Source: Volvox africanus (Eukaryota > Chlorophyta > Chlorophyceae > Chlamydomonadales > Volvocaceae). Taken from it: a DNA stretch of 64,000 bases. Location: NCBI GenBank assembly GCA_030268105.1, contig BSDZ01000016.1, positions 1,061,501 to 1,125,500 of the forward strand, written 5' to 3'. The notes under the pieces were generated by a model. That model saw only the letters and a list, made by a program, of their open reading frames with translations. It had not been told where the DNA came from and did not search any database. The translations under genes and the position numbers were made by a program. Below are positions 60,847 through 64,000 of the stretch, in pieces (the first letter of the stretch is position 1; every line of letters starts with the position of its first letter).

Positions 60847-60888
60847 ATGCAGCGTCCTCGCTGCATCATACAGCATCGACTGCAGGGG

Positions 60889-61065
60889 TCATTGGGCTTG
60901 CGTGGCACGTTTGCGGGCTTCTTCGAGCAGGGGTTTCATGTCCTGTGAGAAGTTGCGAGCCGGTTCCCATGAGTTGTGCTCGTCGGTATACCCTGTCCAC
61001 TTAACCAAGTACTCGTGTACTGTTCGCTTACGTCGGTGTCGGCCCACACGACGCGCGCGATAATC
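60889..61065 (-). pseudogene. Chromodomain remnant of element 2, cut off by a stop codon
   Basis: 58 codons plus stop remain in frame after the nonsense codon at 61066-61068. They still encode the chromodomain hallmarks seen in element 1 (YLVKWTGY, NSWEPARNF) up to the same C-terminus. Only one base (A in element 1, T at 61067 here on the + strand) separates the two. So the domain is intact in sequence but not translated unless the stop is read through. Confidence 0.85.
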
Positions 61066-64000
61066 TTACACCCGCTCCACATCGTAAAACTTCTGTTTAC
61101 CAGCGATCCAGGTCTCGGGAACTGGTTCGATCGCTGCGGGGGCGTTAGCAGGCTCAGGGACGGGTTCCGTACTACGATACGGACGAACAAGCGATACGTG
61201 AAACGTGGGGTGAATGGTCATATCAGTGGGCAATGCAAGCTCCACAGCCACATTCCCAACCATGCGCACGACAGGATACGGACCAATCCAGCGGGGTAAG
61301 AGTTTTCGGGATCCGTCGGCCAAGGAACGCAAGTTCTTGGTGCTTAGCAACACGAGTTGCCCTTCCGAAAACGTCACATCCTGCTTAGATTTGTTATAGT
61401 ATTCCGTCGTTCGTTGCTGCGCCGCGTCCAAACACGACTTCGCGTCTGTGATTCGGGACATAAAAGACTTGGCAAAAAGTTTAGCAGCAGGCACGTTCAC
61501 TTCCAACTCACGCCACACGGGTAGCGCGGGATGAAATCCGTAGTTAAGAAAGAACGGACTTTTGCCTGTAGAGCGGTTAACAGCGTTGTTAAGCGTGAAT
61601 TCTGCCGCAGTCAAATACGTATCCCAGACGAGTGGTGTGCGACCAGCATAATTGCGCAACATATCACCCAACGTGCGGTTTGTGCGTTCGGTTTGACCAT
61701 CAGTCTGCGGGTGATACGCCGTGCTCAGGTTGACGCGCATGCCAACTAGTTTGCAGAGCGCTTCCCAAAACTTAGACGTGAACTGTCCACCGCGGTCCGA
61801 GATCACATTTTTGGGAATCCCGTGTAACCGAACCACATTATCGAAAAACAAACGTGCGGTTTGCTCCGCCGTGCAGGATGATGTGCATGGTGCTAGGTGA
61901 ACCATCTTAGTCAGACGATCGACCATTACGAACACCGCATCGTATCCCCCCTCAGTTTTGGGCAGCACGACTACGAAGTCCATGGAAACACTTTCCCAAG
62001 GCGCATCCGGGACAGGCAACGGTTGCAACAACCCATGGCCCTTACGGGACAAAGCCTTATTGCGCTGGCACAGACTGCATGTCTGGACGAAGTTCGCCGC
62101 ATCCTTAGCCAAACGAGGCCACCAAAAGGAACGTTGCACCAAGTCGATCAATCGCTTGCTACCAGGGTGTCCTGCTAACGGGTCCTCGTGGAACCGCGCA
62201 AGGATGTCGTAGCGTAGCGCGTCGTCGTTCGGAACGACGATTTGCGTAGCTGCACCCTCCGTCCGTAGCCAAAGGCCATTCTGCTTGCGAAGGTTTTCTA
62301 CATTAGCCGGCTCCGCGAACCAGGCGTCTGCGTTGTAGGCAACCTTCAACCGCTCCGCGAGGTCCGTCGCGATCGGAACCTCCTCGCTACGCGGCCGCAC
62401 GACGGGTGCTGCCAAAATTGCAGCGTGTAGCGACGGATGTCGACTGAGAGCATCGGCAATATTCAATTTACCAGAAATATACTCCCAGGTGCAGTTGAAC
62501 CTAGCTAGATATTCCATCCACCTAGCTTGACGGCGGTTCAACGTCGGAACGCTTTGCAAAAACGTTAGGGGCTTGTGGTCAGTCTTTAAAGTAAACGGGC
62601 GTCCCTCGAGGTAACAGCGCCATTCCTTTAAAGCATGCAGCACGGCCAGAAGCTCCTGTTCCCCGGTGGTGTAGCGAATCTCCGCACCAGAAAACTTCTT
62701 ACTCGTGAAGGCGATCGGTCGCCCTTCCTGTAACAATACAGCGCCGCTTCCAAATATTGAGGCATCAGACACTACCTCAACACGAAATGGCAACGAGTAA
62801 TCAGGGAATGCAAGGGTGACATCTTCGGCAATGATTCGTTTGAGCTCTTCGAATGCCCGCTGGCATTGCGACGTCCACGACTCGAGCGAAACGAAAACGC
62901 CTTTGCGAGTTAAGTTAGTAAGCGGGGCCGCAATGATGGAATATTTTTCAATGAACTTTCGGAAATAATTGGTCAAGCCAAGGAACTTACGCAGCTCCGT
63001 GAGGTTCTGAGGCGCGGGCCAATCGCGAACCACGGCGACCTTCCGCGGGTCCATCTTCACACCGGTGGCCGACACAATGTGGCCCAAATATTCCACCTGA
63101 GGCTGCGCCCAAAAGCATTTGGCGCGTTTAGCAAACAATTGCTCCCGCCTCATAACGTCGAGCACGAGCCGAAGTTGCTCCAAGTGCTCCTCGCGCGTCT
63201 TAGAATATACCAAGATGTCATCCAGGTAGCAAACAACGAACCTGTCGATAAACGGCCTAAACATTCGGTCCATAACCGCCTGAAACGTCGCAGGGGCATT
63301 AGTCAAACCAAATGATAGGACCGTATACTCAAAGTGACCAAAGGGCGTCCGAAAAGCGGTTTTCGGGATATCAGAGGCAGCGATGCGAATCTGATTGTAG
63401 CCCTGTTGTAAGTCAATTGAGGAAAAATAAGCCGAGCCCTTCAGCTTATCCAACAGGTCGTCAACGCGTGGCAAAGGGTAGCGATTTTTCACCGTATTCG
63501 CATTTAACCCCCGGTAATCAATGCACATGCGCAAGGTCCCATCCTTCTTACCGACAAACAAAATCGGTGCAGAAAACGGGGATGTGCTGGGGCGTATCAT
63601 ACCCTTCGCGAGCAAATCCGTCACCTGGCGCTTTACCTCGTCCAGCTCCAATGGACTCAACCTGTACATTGGCCGGGCCGTAGGCTGCGCTCCAGGCATG
63701 AGAGGGATTGTGTGATCAACAGGACGCATAGGTGGTAGGCCAGGGATATCTTTAAAGACGTCCTCATACTGCGACAGTAGGGCCTCAACCTCAGGATCCG
63801 CAGAAATCTGCGCGGTGGTGACACAACAGCTCACCCGCGGCCTTAAAAGCAGTCCGTGGGCACCCTTCCGTAACAAACGGACGGCCTCCTTACGCCCGCC
63901 TAGCTCTGGTTCGATTCGCGCGGCCATTGCGGTCACAGCGAAATTAACCATAGGCACCGCCTCAGTTTCGCCCTCCTTTGGTGTGACATGTTCGAACGAC
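61066..64000 (-). CDS. pol: Element 2 pol (partial): RT, RNase H, integrase, truncated before chromodomain
   Basis: The frame is open from the window edge (matching element 1 at [11 protein letters not shown]) to TAA at 61066-61068. The first ATG in frame is at 63957, but it is internal to the polyprotein and not a start. Counting from it, RT has YLDD near 242-245 and conserved PLPRVDD and TPFGHFEY. RNase H has its three acidic residues near 396, 433 and 458. Integrase has HEDPLAGH and CSLCQ, and the triad MDFV, SDRGG and GQTERT. A GPY motif is near 890. Unlike element 1, RNase H and integrase are in one frame ([14 protein letters not shown]). A TTA to TAA change ends the protein at FYDVERV, so it lacks the chromodomain used for targeting. 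Catalytic residues all look intact. The upstream protease and gag lie outside the window. Confidence 0.94.
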   Translation of the reverse strand, partial: SFEHVTPKEGETEAVPMVNFAVTAMAARIEPELGGRKEAVRLLRKGAHGLLLRPRVSCCVTTAQISADPEVEALLSQYEDVFKDIPGLPPMRPVDHTIPLMPGAQPTARPMYRLSPLELDEVKRQVTDLLAKGMIRPSTSPFSAPILFVGKKDGTLRMCIDYRGLNANTVKNRYPLPRVDDLLDKLKGSAYFSSIDLQQGYNQIRIAASDIPKTAFRTPFGHFEYTVLSFGLTNAPATFQAVMDRMFRPFIDRFVVCYLDDILVYSKTREEHLEQLRLVLDVMRREQLFAKRAKCFWAQPQVEYLGHIVSATGVKMDPRKVAVVRDWPAPQNLTELRKFLGLTNYFRKFIEKYSIIAAPLTNLTRKGVFVSLESWTSQCQRAFEELKRIIAEDVTLAFPDYSLPFRVEVVSDASIFGSGAVLLQEGRPIAFTSKKFSGAEIRYTTGEQELLAVLHALKEWRCYLEGRPFTLKTDHKPLTFLQSVPTLNRRQARWMEYLARFNCTWEYISGKLNIADALSRHPSLHAAILAAPVVRPRSEEVPIATDLAERLKVAYNADAWFAEPANVENLRKQNGLWLRTEGAATQIVVPNDDALRYDILARFHEDPLAGHPGSKRLIDLVQRSFWWPRLAKDAANFVQTCSLCQRNKALSRKGHGLLQPLPVPDAPWESVSMDFVVVLPKTEGGYDAVFVMVDRLTKMVHLAPCTSSCTAEQTARLFFDNVVRLHGIPKNVISDRGGQFTSKFWEALCKLVGMRVNLSTAYHPQTDGQTERTNRTLGDMLRNYAGRTPLVWDTYLTAAEFTLNNAVNRSTGKSPFFLNYGFHPALPVWRELEVNVPAAKLFAKSFMSRITDAKSCLDAAQQRTTEYYNKSKQDVTFSEGQLVLLSTKNLRSLADGSRKLLPRWIGPYPVVRMVGNVAVELALPTDMTIHPTFHVSLVRPYRSTEPVPEPANAPAAIEPVPETWIAGKQKFYDVERV

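Larger units (their letters stand above)
60006..64000 (-). mobile_element. Element 2: Ty3/gypsy chromodomain retrotransposon, 3' half (continues past window)
   Basis: Same family as element 1, also on the minus strand and inserted in the array. The window holds the 3' LTR (60006-60829), polypurine tract, chromodomain remnant, integrase, RNase H, RT and the protease-RT linker. Position 64000 corresponds to 10883 in element 1, so about 3-4 kb, including gag, protease and the 5' LTR, should lie beyond. The five bases before the LTR are CCACC, which should recur after the 5' LTR if this is one insertion. The pol frame is intact except for one nonsense codon, so element 2 is in better condition than element 1. 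Confidence 0.93.

Overview
The window is eukaryotic nuclear DNA. It is dominated by one very large tandem-repeat array, broken by Ty3/gypsy LTR retrotransposons. About 50.9 kb of the 64 kb (1-6889, 15183-45499, 46325-60005) is built from a 9-bp unit, GCCACCAAC on the + strand, with regularly placed conserved blocks. There is no bacterial operon structure, no rRNA or tRNA gene and no host single-copy gene that I can support. The host is probably a protist such as an alga or an oomycete. That rests only on the chromodomain gypsy element and the general feel of its pol protein, so it is a weak inference.

Layout. Array segment I (1-6889) includes a 3,430-bp tandem duplication. A complete gypsy element (element 1, 6890-15182, minus strand) follows. 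It has two 824-bp LTRs, a primer-binding site, gag, an in-frame UAG, protease-RT-RNase H, a 1-base frameshift, integrase with a C-terminal chromodomain, and a polypurine tract. A third, inverted solo LTR (12765-13588) sits inside gag. Array segment II (15183-45499) carries higher-order repeats with periods near 1,047, 1,753 and 1,666 bp, some copies almost identical. A solo LTR (45500-46324) lies inside the 1,666-bp array, and array segment III (46325-60005) continues after it. From 60006 to the window end lies a second gypsy element (element 2, minus strand). It has a 3' LTR and a pol frame with one nonsense codon just before the chromodomain, and its gag end is outside the window.

How the parts relate. 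The retrotransposons were inserted into an existing array. Target-site duplications of 5 bp flank element 1 (ACCAC), the inverted solo LTR (TCTTG) and the solo LTR in segment II/III (CCAAC), and the array motif is continuous once each insertion is removed. The 1,666-bp repeat period runs through the solo LTR unbroken, so that insertion postdates the local amplification. The array itself is open in all six frames over long stretches. Its codon phase relative to the 9-bp unit changes repeatedly, which argues that it is noncoding satellite/minisatellite DNA rather than a proline-, glycine- or Ala-Thr-Asn-rich protein gene.

Limits. Higher-order repeat boundaries are read by eye and are approximate to tens of bases. 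Copy numbers are estimates.
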